From: Dysidea avara
Lineage: Eukaryota; Porifera; Demospongiae; Dictyoceratida; Dysideidae
DNA: 64,000 nt
Reading direction: 5' to 3'
Assembly (NCBI RefSeq): GCF_963678975.1
Contig: NC_089274.1
Span: 6,064,001 to 6,128,000, forward strand
Shown here piece after piece: positions 1-11,175 of the stretch (positions within the stretch are counted from its first letter, which is position 1; each line of letters starts with the position of its first letter). The notes beneath the pieces are model-generated. The model had not been told where the DNA came from and searched no databases. It saw nothing but the letters and a program-made list of their open reading frames with translations. The position numbers were made by a program, and so were the translations under genes.

Positions 1-757
1 TTATCTCAAATCAAAAGACAAACAGATAATGTCAATGGTAAGGTGGTTGCTTGCTATGTTTACACTGAACGTGCATCAAAAATAACCAAGGTGGATTTGC
101 CTTGCTTAATCAACAAATAAAGTGGTTAGACAATGAAGTTGACAAAAAACAGATGCCACGTGAAGATACTGGATAGGTATTTACAAGTATTGCCTCATGA
201 CAGCAATGACAGTGATGTTTTCTATCTGAAACCGCTTGCTGAAGTTCCTCCAGATCCGTCTATGCCATGGTATACAAATGTACCTGTTGGAAAAAACACA
301 TTAGGAACAATGATGAAGAGAAAATGTGTCAAAAGGCAGGGTTAGAAAAATACACAAATCATAGCCTCCGGGCTTATGGAACCTCCACTCTCTTCCAAGC
401 AAGTGTTCCAGAGAAGCTGATACAGCAGCATACAGGTCACAGGAAGCATTGCGCCAGTATGAACATATTACCACAGCACAGCTAGTTGATGTCTCTAATA
501 TAATGGCAGGTGCTGTAAGCAACCCACCATCCACCAGTATTGGTCAAGTTGCAGCAGTAGCTGGTAGCAGTTCCATGTCTAGTAGTCTATCACCTGCAAC
601 AACAGGACCAACGTTTATACTAAATGGTTGTACATTTACAGGATGCTCTATTGCATTTTCTGGCCAGGCACTGCATCAATCAACCAGTAAGGAAGAGCAA
701 TGTATTTGTGATGAAACACTGCAAGGTATTGACTGTGACGAAATATTTGATGATTAA
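1..757 (+). pseudogene. Broken Crypton-type tyrosine recombinase (DUF3504-like) C-terminal part
   Basis: Tyrosine recombinases of this type cut and rejoin DNA with a catalytic Arg-His-Arg-His-Tyr set. Three overlapping frames (133-345, 267-485, 449-757) read as successive parts of one domain. The first has a run ending in a WYTNVPVGKNTLGTMMKR-like segment. The second continues with TNHSLRAYGTSTLF (H-x-x-R box) and QQHTGHR (second His/Arg box). The third opens with RQYEH, which carries the expected catalytic tyrosine, then a Ser/Thr-rich tail to a stop. Frame shifts near 310-330 and 440-450 break the coding sequence, and upstream in-frame stops lie near 120. The order of boxes fits the Crypton/DUF3504 family; whether it is a transposon or a domesticated gene cannot be told here. 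The N-terminal part would lie before the window. Confidence 0.68.
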
Positions 758-1204
758 TCATTATGGACTTTTCCCTTTTCATAGTAACTTTTCTTATGCA
801 TAGAATTTAGGAGTTTGTCATTTGTAATAGGAAGGGATTATACTGCTGTACAGTTTGTATTAAAATTAAATCCCACAATTGCTTCACTGAGACTTTAAAA
901 TGTCATTAATACGTTACTATGCTTCAACACATAATGTTAGAAAACTTGTGATTGTAGGATGAAGTTTATATTGTTAACATTTTTGTACTAAGTTAAGCCA
1001 ACTACCTTCGCTATTGGGACAGTAAGTAAGTTATTATATTCTTAGGACTGTGAGTTACTAACCTATTTCAGCATAGCAGTAGTAGTTTTGCCGTTCTGTG
1101 GTCTGTTCAAAGACTGATACATGGTGGGTAGAAATACGCATCCACGATCGCCCAAACACTTATTTTGTGCCTTCATTATCCTTTACTAACAACCAACTAC
1201 TCTA
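758..1204. other. Unassigned, no gene seen
   Basis: AT-rich sequence after the recombinase remnant. I see no convincing coding frame, tandem repeat or terminal inverted repeat. Confidence 0.5.
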
Positions 1205-2036
1205 TCTTAGCTAGAGTCCGCAATGAAAAAATCGATAATCACGAAATTACTCTCCTACTATTTCAACCTGTAGGGCATATCAAAGTATTTTTCTATGTAC
1301 CAATGAACCTTATTATCTTTCTCCATACGACGGGAACCGCGATTGTTTTGTGCTGGAAATCGTGAAAAATTGTGCGCTTTCCGTATGAAGCATGGGTTCC
1401 TTCCCATACTTGGCATATATAGCTAGTCCAGGTCTATACCTGATTATAACCCACAGCAGAGATAAGTCGATTTGCTATTGTGGATTTGGTACGGAGCTAC
1501 TCTTTGCCTAAAATCGTCCGAAAATCGCGTATTTTTGGATTAGGAGCAACCCAGCAATCAACAAAAGGAAAGCTCACAAACCTTCACTGTACAACAATAT
1601 AGTTTGGTTATCACTTCATGCACAGCACAAGTTTTATATGGATCTGAGCTTTCCTTCCATCAAACTAAGCGGCATGAAATTTCTTCCTAGCATGTCTGAG
1701 ACTAAAATGGGAGGCGTGGCTACAATAACTCCAAGGTTTGGTTTTTCCAACAAGTGATTTAGGTTTCAAAATTATGTTTGTACCACCTAATGGTATTAGT
1801 TTCCAACTAGAAAAGGATAACGTGATTGCGGATTGATTTTTCCTGTGTGTTTTAGCTATACATGGTTAACTACGTAGTGGCATAATCAAATTTCACTAGT
1901 ATTTTTATCAACATCTGACTGCGACACCACTGACGAAGCTACTAGAGTTAGGCACAGTAAAACTTTGGTCCTATACCAAAAATGGCAGGGTTGTTTCAAC
2001 TTATTTGCATGTAAGATAGAGATACTCTAATTAGAG
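1205..2036 (+). repeat. 0.83-kb dispersed repeat, copy 1 of an inverted pair
   Basis: This block matches the reverse complement of 10345-11175 along most of its length, including the stretch that reads FQPVGHIKVFFYVP in both copies, the TTCCTTCCATCAAACTAAGC stretch and the end near GAGATACTCTAA. Substitutions and small indels are scattered, so both copies are old. The right end carries a variant of the GACTGCTCTATTAGAG motif (rc). No terminal inverted repeat or target duplication was recognised, so the class of element is unknown. Confidence 0.75.
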
Positions 2037-2447
2037 ATTTCCAACTAAATTAAATAACTAACATTCTATGCATTCATTGGTATGACAAATATTGTGCTAT
2101 TTTTCAGGGTCATTTTAGTGCAAACCCCACCTCAATTGGTGGCTTCTACCAAAAGATATAAGCAAAAGAAGTTGACGGTGTGATGATTTTTGTGTACAGT
2201 ATTTTCAATGCTTTTTATGTATATCACATTGCACCAAACACAATATTCAAAGTGTCATAAATCTAGATAGGAAACTATTAATAACATGAAATTATCACCA
2301 CATGTCTATTTTATGGAGAACAGCATATGAGCTAGGTAAAACCTCTCAAGAGTGACCACTTCTTTGTAGACTGACCACTCAGAATATTACATGAATAAAG
2401 CAAGTGGTTCACAAATAAAACTGTGTATGTTGTGTAATACTAAGTAT
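2037..2447. other. Unassigned, nothing recognised
   Basis: No coding frame or repeat structure supported. Confidence 0.5.
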
Positions 2448-2506
2448 GCACAGGTACACCAGCTGTGCTGACTGCCCAGTAATCATAAATAAAATAAATA
2501 AATAAA
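2448..2506 (+). mobile_element. LINE 3' tail (5'-truncated insert)
   Basis: The sequence ACACCAGCTGTGCTGACTGC followed by CCAGTA and an AAAT-repeat tail matches the 3' end of the LINE at 55694-56630 (CCAGCTGAGCTGACTGCCCAGTA). Only the 3' end of the LINE is present, the usual outcome of incomplete reverse transcription. Confidence 0.65.
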
Positions 2507-2855
2507 CCCAATGCATTTTCAGGGATAGCTAACTAGAAAAATCAGTAATATTATATAACATGGTAAGTAGTGACATCACAAGTCACAATCAACAAATACT
2601 TCGGAAACATGACAATCAGATAACAAAATGTAAGACCAATATTATTGTTAAAATAGATTTGCATGGACATGCTCTGTTCAGCTTTATTTGTCACATTGTA
2701 AGCACTAAGGATGATAATTATTATATAACACAATGACATCACTATACTATAAAGAGAAATTATAAATAGTTTCTGACCAATATTACAATCACTGAAGCTG
2801 TTATAAAATGGAGCAATAAATACACCAGAATATAACAACAGGTAAGTGTGAATCC

Positions 2856-3035
2856 ATGCAAGGCTGGTATCACGTTCCAGTCTCCACTTTTGATAAGATT
2901 ATGCTCAACTTGAACCTTATATTGCAATTCCGCGCAAGACAACAAACTGCTCACCTTCAAACTATACTTGCATCGATGCAGAGGGATGTCTTGAAGTCCC
3001 GGGTGACTGTAATGCTGAATTCTGAACAGTGCTAG
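2856..3035 (+). CDS. Small open frame of unknown status (59 codons)
   Basis: An ATG-started frame begins MQGWYHVPVSTFDK and ends NSEQC before TAG. It is amphipathic, with no domain that I recognise, and has no supporting repeat or splice partner. It could be a real small peptide, an exon, or chance; the opposite strand is also open here. The surrounding 2507-3440 shows nothing else. Confidence 0.15.
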   Translation: MQGWYHVPVSTFDKIMLNLNLILQFRARQQTAHLQTILASMQRDVLKSRVTVMLNSEQC

Positions 3036-3649
3036 ATGGCGATTTACCTTCTAAAGGGCCATATTTTTGTCGTAATCCAACTTCAATGATCCTCCAATCA
3101 GAAAACACGACAGAATCGAAATCAGCTTATAGGGTTTGCCCAGGAACACTTTTTTTCGTCCTCATCAGCCATAGATTCACGCAGAAACTTTGGCTATCAC
3201 TGTTGCCGCATTCTTCCAATTAGAATTACGTACACAATTATTTGTATGGGCTCCCTATGGGGATTTTTATTTCTCAAACTTTGATTTGACATATTATACT
3301 GCATGGATTTTAATCCAGTAAAGTGCATTACGAAGTACAAAGCATTAACTACCATTAACTGGAATGGCAGCTTGTGAAACATTTATTGAAGGTGTGTAAT
3401 TTAAGTAGCAAAAATATGTGTGAAAAATTGGTTGGTTGGAAATCGCTACTCTAATAGAACAGTCATATAACAGACATGCAACGGATTTGAAGCAGACAGC
3501 TGACAAAGAGTATCACATACTAGATATTTTTAGAGCCAACAAAAATCATTTATGTGATCATGATTATGATTGTGATTACATTATATTGGAAAGACAGCAA
3601 TGTGCTGATATACATCCAGTAATATAAATTGGTTTATAAATGTTGGTCC

Positions 3650-3885
3650 AGGAGTTCATCATAACTGGTGGCAGTTCATTCCATTCTTTAACGGTTCTGT
3701 AAAAAAAGCATTCTTGATAATGTTGGGTGTGTGATAATGGTAATGTAAAATGTAATTGGTGGAATTGTCTGGTGGTGGAGATCTGTGGCAAAAAATATTG
3801 TGGCATTTGTATGGCTGGCTCTTGATGGTGAGCAATTCTAGATAAAAGTGACAATCTACTGGCTTTCCGTCTTTCTTCAAGTCAG
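3650..3885 (-). pseudogene. LINE reverse-transcriptase C-terminal fragment
   Basis: On the minus strand a frame beginning around ERRKASRLSLLSRI and running to FFYRTVKEWNELPP shows the typical end of a CR1/jockey-type LINE ORF2 (a basic-Arg start, then the S/Y-F-x-R-T-x-x-x-W-N-x-L-P box). The rest of the polymerase is absent. The frame runs on past the box into the 3' region (to about 3576). A variant of the CTCTATTAGAG motif lies just downstream at 3441-3473. Confidence 0.65.
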
Positions 3886-4084
3886 TGTTATATAAGTTTA
3901 GCTAGTTTGTACTTAATTTCTTCATAAAACTAAGGGAAGTATGTCCTCAATCTTTTTTTTTAACAGCAGGCTGCAGGAAGTTACCTTGTGCTATATTATA
4001 TATGACTAATATGAGCCTTTACAAACAAGAAATTTTAGGTTTTTCACCCATAGCTGAAGGGTATTACTTATTTTTGGCCTTATC

Positions 4085-4846
4085 ATGAGAAACCGCACCA
4101 AAGGCTCATCTATTGAAATTATCTGGACATATCTAAATGTCGGTAAAAACAGTGATGTCATTGTTGGATGCTTTTATTGTCCTCCCCATTCAACTGACAC
4201 AGTTCTTGAGGACTTGCAATCTTCCTTAGTGTCTATAAAGCAGAAATATCCTCATGCCCGTATCATCCTTGGTGGTGATTTTAACTGCCCTGGTATTGAT
4301 TGGGAACATGGTACTCTAACTGAATCATATATTTCATGTCATTTCCGTCAAAAACATATTACACTAGCACACGATACCCAGATGTCACAGCTAGTCACCT
4401 TTCCTACAAGAGCCCATAATACATTAGACTTGTTGTTTACTACTCATCCTGACTCTGTACTATCCTGTCATCCAGCACCAGGGTTAAGTGATCATGATGC
4501 AGTATTAGCAACCATTCAAATTCCCAATCATATGCCGAAGAAACCTTCCCGAACAATCTACCTTTACAAATTGGCAGATTGGGACACAATCAGAGAAAAA
4601 CTATGCAACCTTTCTCATACCTATTTTGAATTAAATCGCATGTCATCTCAAAGCTTGGAAGAAAACTGGACCTTTTTTATGCAGAATCTTCAAATTATTA
4701 CTCCTACCAAAACATCAAGTACTAGAACTCACTTACCATGGATGTCTAACACTTTGAAACGGCTAATCCGAAAGAAGCAAAGACTTTATAATCGAGCCAG
4801 GCGCTGTCATTGTGACACTGATTGGTCCGAATACAAATTGCTGTAA
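4085..4846 (+). pseudogene. LINE endonuclease domain (exonuclease-endonuclease-phosphatase type), partial
   Basis: The 253-codon frame carries the signature boxes of APE-type LINE endonucleases: GGDFNCPGIDW (metal/substrate-binding Asp-Phe-Asn), TLDLLFTT, and GLSDHDAV with the catalytic Ser-Asp-His. Such enzymes nick genomic DNA to prime reverse transcription. The first half of the domain is missing. The frame ends at a stop within the linker to the reverse transcriptase (IRKKQRLYNRARR), after which the linker continues in another frame. I infer it is not functional. Confidence 0.85.
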
Positions 4847-4915
4847 ACCTTAAACTTAAACACCAGCACAAAACATATGTGACAAATCTTTTATATATCA
4901 TCATCACACAACAGA

Positions 4916-6655
4916 AAATCTCTTTGGCACTACCTGAAAACTCGTAAGCAAAATAACGATGGCATTGGTACATTAATACATCCTGAAAATGGCAATGCTT
5001 TAACAGACCCAATTGAAAAGGCAACTGTTTTAAATGATCATTTCAAATCTGTATTCACAACTGATGACAACAGCAGTACCATTCCTGACAAAGGTCCTCC
5101 ATTACATCCATCTCTACCAGCATTTGAAATCACTGAACAAGGAGTTTACAACATTCTAACCAACTGTGATCCATCAAAATCTCCTGGTTCAGACTCTATA
5201 CATCCACTTGTACTAAAGACAACAGCAGCTGAAATTTCTCCTATGCTTACTCACATATTTAAACAATCGCTAGAAACTGGAACTGTACCATCCCAATGGA
5301 AACATGCCTATGTCAGTCCAATATTCAAGAAAGGCCAAAAATCTGACCCAAAAAACTATAGACCCATCTCATTAACATCAGTAATATGCAAATCAATGGA
5401 ACACATTATAGTAAGTCAAATAATGAAACATCTGAAAGATCAAACTATTCTTTCTGACAGACAGTTCGGATTTAAGTCCAAGCACTCTTGTGAGTCACGA
5501 TTATTTATCACCATCAACGACATTGCCAAACAAGTAGACACAAATTTACTAGTTGATGCTGCAATACTAGATTTTTCTAAAGCTTTTGATAAAGTATCTC
5601 ACTCAAGACTCCTCTACAAACTAAGGCACTATGGAATCAGAGGGAATGTATTACACTGGCTTGATCCTTTCTTCATGGTCGCACACAACAAGTTATAGTA
5701 GAAGGTTCTAAATCATCCATTTGTGATGTAACATTTGGTGTTCCCCAAGGGTCTGTTCTTGGACCAGTTCTATTCTTGATTTATATCAATGACATCATTG
5801 CCAACATCCAAAGTGAGATCCGTCTTTTTGCAGATGATATTCTATTTACAAAACCATTAAAACCACAAGACCATAAAATACTTCAAGATGATTTAAACTC
5901 ACTAACAAGATGGGTAACTGACTGGATGATGGAATTCAACATCTCTAAATGTAAAATTTTACAGATAACAACACACCATAACAAGAGTACTTTCACATAC
6001 AAAATGTCCGACATTCTACTGGCTCCAGTATTAGAACACAATTACATTGGAATCCATCTCCACCACAAACTATCATGGGATCCCCACATCAATTACATCT
6101 GTAACAAGGCAAATCAACTCCTTGGATTCTTAAAAAGAAATCTCCACAATGCACCATCAGAAACTAAAGAACACGTCTACAAACAATTGCTCTTACCATC
6201 ATTAGAATACTGCTCAACCATCTGGGACCACTATCATCACACTAGTATTAGAAATGATTCAACTCTGCGCTGCTCGTTTCATTTTGAACAAACCCTGGCA
6301 CAGATCTAACCAAAACCATGATAGCATCACAGACATGTTAACCAGTCTTGAATGGCCTACACTTCAAAACAGAAGAACAATTGCTAGACTCACCTTCCTA
6401 TTGAAGATTGTCAGGAACTTACTAGCAATACCTGATCATTGCTTATTGTCACCAACTCCAGTGTCCTACACTTGTGCTCAACATCCCCTCAAGCTAACTC
6501 AATTGCAAACAAGAGTTGATGTGTACAAATACTCCTTCCTCCCTCGAACAATTATTCAGTGGAACTCCCTTCAAATTCCTAACATCGAAACAATAGATCT
6601 CGAAATATTTAAGAACGCTATAAGTAATATAATATGTGATTGTAATGCTCATTAA
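4916..6655 (+). pseudogene. LINE reverse transcriptase, frame-shifted
   Basis: After WHYLKTRKQ the frame shows conserved RT blocks: PGSDSIHP, FKKGQKSDPKNYRPISLTS, ILDFSKAFDKVSHSRLL (first catalytic Asp), GVPQGSVLGP, and LFADDILF (catalytic Asp pair), then the thumb and a C-terminal domain ending YSFLPRTIIQWNSL. Frames change near 5670 (end of the palm, where one frame stops at 5698) and near 6245. The catalytic residues are still readable, so decay is mainly by indels. Confidence 0.87.
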
Positions 6656-6711
6656 CGTGTTGCCCCTAGTGGGCTTTGCTAATTAACAATTAATAATAAT
6701 AATAATCAAAG

Positions 6712-7084
6712 GCCTGTTGCATAACTGTCATACCAACAGCCACAATGTACTGAGTGCTCTACTATATATGTATAATATGCACTTTGTAGTTCTGTCTATG
6801 CATGTGTATAGCCATTCCTGGATTTATGTGAGGTTTATAAGTCATTGAAGAAAATTACATGTAGTTTAGAAATCACATTTTAAGTCACATTTAAGGTAAT
6901 AGATCCATGGTGGGAAGACATAGGCCATTGAAACTGCATGTTATACCGAGTATCATAAGTCCTTAAACTTATGACTCATAATAAAAAGGATATCTATAGT
7001 AAATGTCTACATCTCACACATGTAATATGTTACCAAATATATACCATACACATGCAGTCTATAGTTCAACATAAAATTGCATGC
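6712..7084. other. Unassigned, nothing recognised
   Basis: AT-rich sequence between the LINE tail and the 275-bp repeat. No frame or repeat structure supported. Confidence 0.5.
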
Positions 7085-7358
7085 TGTCGTCCACAGGGGG
7101 AGAGAAACGTCCGGTGTAAGCTGGGATGGGGAAGACGGGTAACACGATAAAGGTCTACAGAAAGTTTTGGACACATTCGTGTCTTCCTCGGGTAGCTACG
7201 GTGGTTTAAAGGATATTTCCCGTAGTTTAAGGAATCGCCACCAATCCCGGATCAAAAGATTCGCCTCAAATTTTAGATTTGAATGGTACCGATCCGATTG
7301 GAATCCGACCAAGAACGACGGGACAGTGCCGGAAAAGAGTTATAGAATTATTATATAG
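7085..7358 (+). repeat. 275-bp GC-richer repeat, copy 1
   Basis: Nearly identical, in the same orientation, to 9466-9740. Both run from CTGTCGTCCACAGGGGGAG to AGAGTTATAGAATTATTATA with only a handful of differences. The low divergence and short length suggest a recently active non-autonomous element (SINE-like or MITE-like); I see no clear pol III boxes, terminal repeats or target duplication, so the class is open. Open frames inside are by-products. Confidence 0.8.
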
Positions 7359-7365
7359 ACTAGTG

Positions 7366-7392
7366 GTACCCGCGCAAAATGCGCGTGATACT
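7366..7392. repeat. Short GC hairpin next to the 275-bp repeat
   Basis: ACCCGCGCAAAATGCGCGTG contains a perfect CGCGC/GCGCG stem around an AAAAT loop. It lies just after copy 1 only; copy 2 is followed by other sequence. Function unknown. The remainder to 7858 holds nothing I can assign. Confidence 0.4.
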
Positions 7393-7858
7393 AAGACAAT
7401 TGTTATGTCCTATTGTGTGAATACACTTAAATTTGAACATTGCTAATGATCAAGGAGTAATCACATCATTACATACCAACAAAGACATGATTACACATAG
7501 CTACTGATGTGCATACATAATTACCTCAATTGTGTAATGTTGGTGGCCTTGTGCACTGGAATTTCTGCACATCTGTACAGTACTCATGCAGAACACAGTT
7601 CTCATGAAGGTGGCGTATCAAGATGTGTCCCATTACAACCATGCACATACATGAAAAAGATTAGGTTTGAATGGCAGGGATGTACTCAACTTTGATGATG
7701 TTGCATGAACTAACAAAGTCTTTGTGGTATGAGGATCAATTTACCAATAGTTGGTGCGTCACCACAATGAGCTATGTTCTAATTCAACTTGCATTTGGCA
7801 CATTCATTTTGTATATTTATGTAGTCAATTTGAGTAATTGTAGTTTTATTTCTACATC

Positions 7859-8248
7859 CTATAGTACGTTCGCGTTGAGCTGAATCCTCAAAAACATTTA
7901 AGAACTCATGGATGCAATTACACACGATCTTGAAATTTGGCTCATTTGTAGTACTGCTTGACCCGCTAAAAATATTTCCAAATCTTGTTGTTCAAATGTT
8001 TGACATAATATTTACGGACAATCAAATTTTAAACAATACATTTCCTATGGAGAAGCCATATAAGTACAGTGTCCATTAGAGCCCTTTCCTGAACTTGTAA
8101 TGGAGCCAAACCGTACGTGCCTGTTGTTGACACCTTTGCTGTTACCAATAATCATCTGGTTGGCAGAAATGTTAACTCTGTTGAGAAAAAATCCACTTTT
8201 AATTTTTAGCTGTTTTTCAGGGTTCAGTTCAACGTGAACGTACTATAG
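7859..8248. mobile_element. 390-bp MITE, copy 1
   Basis: The ends are inverted repeats of about 28 bp: CTATAGTACGTTCGCGTTGA at the left, and the complementary TCAACGTGAACGTACTATAG at the right. A second copy of exactly the same length is at 13606-13995. Reading the ends as TA-flanked (TA target duplication) fits a Tc1/mariner-like element, but the CTATAG ends leave the exact border uncertain. It has no coding capacity. Confidence 0.8.
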
Positions 8249-8494
8249 TCATGGTAGTGTAATGTTTACTTATTGCATGACCAAGTGTGTATGCAGTACA
8301 GTATTGAGTATGGGTATTCAAGTTTATCAGCTTTACTGAGCAAGGTCAACACAACCATGTGGATTTGGATAAAGAGTTTTTTTTGTTGCTTTCTGAATCA
8401 AGGTGCATTACCAAGATGAATCCTTCATATGAAGAGTGGTTATTCGAGAGAGGTTGAGAGAGAGATTGACTGATTGATTGTTGGTAGAGAGGTT

Positions 8495-8725
8495 GTGTGT
8501 GTTCTATTAGGGTAGATACCGCGATGTATGTTCTATTAGGGTAGTTCAACGGAGATGAGTAATAGAATAAGTAAGAGCTTCTAGAAGTTTCAGCTGTCCC
8601 TGTGGAGTTACCAAGGATCTTATGTCTCCCTACACATTGAAGACTGCAACAGTCACTTCATGATGTTGTCGACGATTCGTAGCCTGGTAAGATAGATGTA
8701 TGTTTTATTAGAGTAGTTGAACGTA
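8495..8725. repeat. Degenerate copies of the CTCTATTAGAG motif
   Basis: Three related strings occur here: TGTTCTATTAGGGTAG twice (about 8495-8550) and GTTTTATTAGAGTAG (about 8700-8720). They resemble the dispersed motif found at about twelve other places, in a more degraded form. Confidence 0.5.
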
Positions 8726-8748
8726 ATTTTCCGTTCTTCATCTCTCAT

Positions 8749-9085
8749 AATGGCGAATCTTCCTTGTTTAGTCTGTTAGGTAGCCTGATTGGAGTGATCA
8801 TAGCTAGTTAAATTGCCACACCTACTACGACTGTTTCCTTCTCTCTTACAGTGGTGTTGCTGGTAATCCTCCGTTTTAGGTCTGTCTGTAGTCCCTGACC
8901 TGCTTATATTCGTGTCGCAGTAGCTGACAATTCTCTATCCTTGTAGTGGACAGCACAGCAGGGTGCAGAGTGTGTATTCATGGCGAGTCTTCCCTATGTA
9001 GACTGTCAAGTAGCCCGATCATAGCGCGTAGACTTGCCACACCCACTACGAAACTCTCCTTTTATACTGGTGGGTTTGATAAAAA
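8749..9085. repeat. Imperfect direct repeat, two units about 230 bp apart
   Basis: ATGGCGAATCTTCCTTGTTT...GCCACACCTACTACGA (from 8749) reappears as ATGGCGAGTCTTCCCTATGT...GCCACACCCACTACGA (from about 8980). This is probably an old duplication inside a mobile element. The remaining 9086-9465 has no assignable feature. Confidence 0.55.
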
Positions 9086-9465
9086 AAATTTTTTAGTTGC
9101 CGGATGATAGCGTACACACCAGATCACATGATCAAATTAGCTGATGTGATTGGTTAAATCATGAAAAAGTGATTGATCCTTTTTCATTGTAAGCTTTTAG
9201 ACCAATACGTCATCTGATTTTCTATTGGCAACGCGTGTATACCGGAACGCCGTACACGCGTATCGTAAACTTATAATGGCCATTGACAGTGATAAGTTAG
9301 TATCTCGCAACCAAGGTTAGCACGTAATGACAGACACGAAAACCACCTTATGATACATTGTTTTGGACGGGTAGTTGGTCTAGCGAGTTTGAAGCTAATC
9401 GGGGGAAAAACCAGGGAGGAGTTTTTGTTTAAAAAATTTTATGGCCTCGATTTTCTGTTTCTCTT

Positions 9466-9740
9466 TCTGTCGTCCACAGGGGGAGAGAAACGTCTGGTGT
9501 AAGCTGGGATGGGGAAGACTGGTAACACGATAAAGGTCTCCAGAAAGTTTTGGACACATTCGTGTCTTCCTCGGGTAGCTACGGTGGTTTAAAGGATATT
9601 TCCCGCAGTTCAACGAATCGCCACCAATCCCGGATCAAAAGATTCGCCTCAAATTTTAGATTTGAATGGTACCGATCCGATTGAAATCCGACCAAGAACG
9701 ACGGGACAGTGCCGGAAAAGAGTTATAGAATTATTATATA
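9466..9740 (+). repeat. 275-bp GC-richer repeat, copy 2
   Basis: Second copy of the repeat at 7085-7358, same orientation, about 2.4 kb away. It differs at only a few positions (for example GTCCGG to GTCTGG and ACGGG to ACTGG). Confidence 0.8.
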
Positions 9741-10344
9741 GATAATTATGTATAGTTATACATTTTTACAATTAAAATTATATAATTGTATTGTATTACT
9801 GTGCAGAGCCTCCACCAGAGAGTATAATTTAAGGCACAGGAAATTACAATTCTGCGCAATAGATTGATATTTCTACCATTAAAATTTGACAGCCAGTTTG
9901 TGTGATGAACTTTTGCTTAGCAGTATACTATAGAAGGACCTATACAAATCATTACAATTGAATGTACAAAAACTTACAGTTACAGTTAGTATGAAGGTAT
10001 AGCTAATTAATCAAAAGTGTGTGTTGTGCCATTTAGTAGAGCAAGGTGCATGGTCAATTCATACCAATATTTATTTTTAAAATACCCCTGCAGCTATTGT
10101 AGTGAATTGAAACTCTAGCAGCATAATTATTCTTATTACCTAATCTTGTCTATAAATATTGCCTCTGGGTATAGCCATGCACTCATAATGTGGATTCATT
10201 TACGGTGTGCCCCCAACCAGTAATCTGATACTGTTGAGGTTTCTTTCCAATTGCACTTTTACCCTGATATTTAATTCTTCCTGTTTATGGATTCCGCTTT
10301 CTTACTAAAGAGAACAGAATAGTAGAGAGACTAGAGACTGTTTG
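9741..10344. other. Unassigned, nothing recognised
   Basis: AT-rich, no supported frame or repeat. Confidence 0.5.
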
Positions 10345-11175
10345 CATGACTGCTCTATTAGAGTATCTTGATCTTACATACAAACAACCCTGCCATTTTT
10401 GGTAGGACTCGAGTTTTACTATGCCTAACTCTATGCTTCACAAGTGGTGTCTCAATCAAATGTTGATTAAAATACTAGTGAAATTTTACCTAGATTATAC
10501 CACTACATAGCTAACCATGTATAGCTATAATGTACACGAAAAATCAATCCATAATCACGTGATCCATGTCTTGCTGGAAAATAATACCATTAGGTGGTCA
10601 CAATATAATTTTGAAACCTAAATCACTTGTTGGAAAAACTAAAACTTGGAGTTATTGCAGCCACGCCTCCCATTTTTTAGTCTCAGACACGCTAGGAAGA
10701 AATTTCATGCCGCTTAGTTTGATGGAAGGAAAGCTCAGATCTATATGAAACTTGCGCTGTGCATGAAGTAGTAACTAAACTACATTGCTGTATAGTGAAG
10801 GTTTGTGGGGTTTCCTTATGTTGGTTGCTCCGAATCCAAAAATAAGTGATTTTCGGACGATTTTCGGACGATTTTCGGCAGAGTAGCTCCGTACCAAATC
10901 CACAGTAGCAAATCGTTTTATTTCCGCTGTGGGTTATAATCGGGTATAGACCTGGACTATATATGCCAAGTATGGGAAGGAACCCACACTTCATACGGAG
11001 AGCGCGCAATTTTTCACGATTTCCAGCATAAAACAATCGCGATTCCTGTCATATGGAGAAAGACAAATAAGTTTTATTGGTACGTAGAAAAATACTTTGA
11101 TATGCCCTACAGGCTGAAATAGTAGGGGGGAGGGCAATTTCGTGATTATCGATTTTTTCATTGCGGACCCTATCT
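10345..11175 (-). repeat. 0.83-kb dispersed repeat, copy 2 (inverted)
   Basis: Reverse-complement partner of 1205-2036. The left end carries the full motif GACTGCTCTATTAGAG plus TATCTTGATCTTACAT. A long minus-strand frame (10692-11036) is not preserved in copy 1, so it is unlikely to be coding. Confidence 0.75.

Larger units (their letters stand above)
4085..6711 (+). mobile_element. CR1/jockey-type LINE, 5'-truncated and decayed
   Basis: A non-LTR retrotransposon carrying an apurinic-type endonuclease followed by a reverse transcriptase. It starts inside the endonuclease domain (no 5' UTR or ORF1 seen) and ends with a short 3' UTR (ACGTGTTGCCCCTAGTGGGC) and a TAA-repeat tail at about 6685-6711. 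At least four frame changes (near 4845, 4915, 5670 and 6245) and one stop interrupt the frame, so it is dead. A more degraded relative lies at 63185-63760. Confidence 0.88.

Noticed and set aside
7507-7883. Two plus-strand frames with hydrophobic stretches
   Set aside because: No motif, no splice support, and overlapping a MITE end; treated as by-products.
10692-11036. 114-codon minus-strand frame in the 0.83-kb repeat
   Set aside because: The other copy of the repeat does not keep it open, so it is most likely chance.
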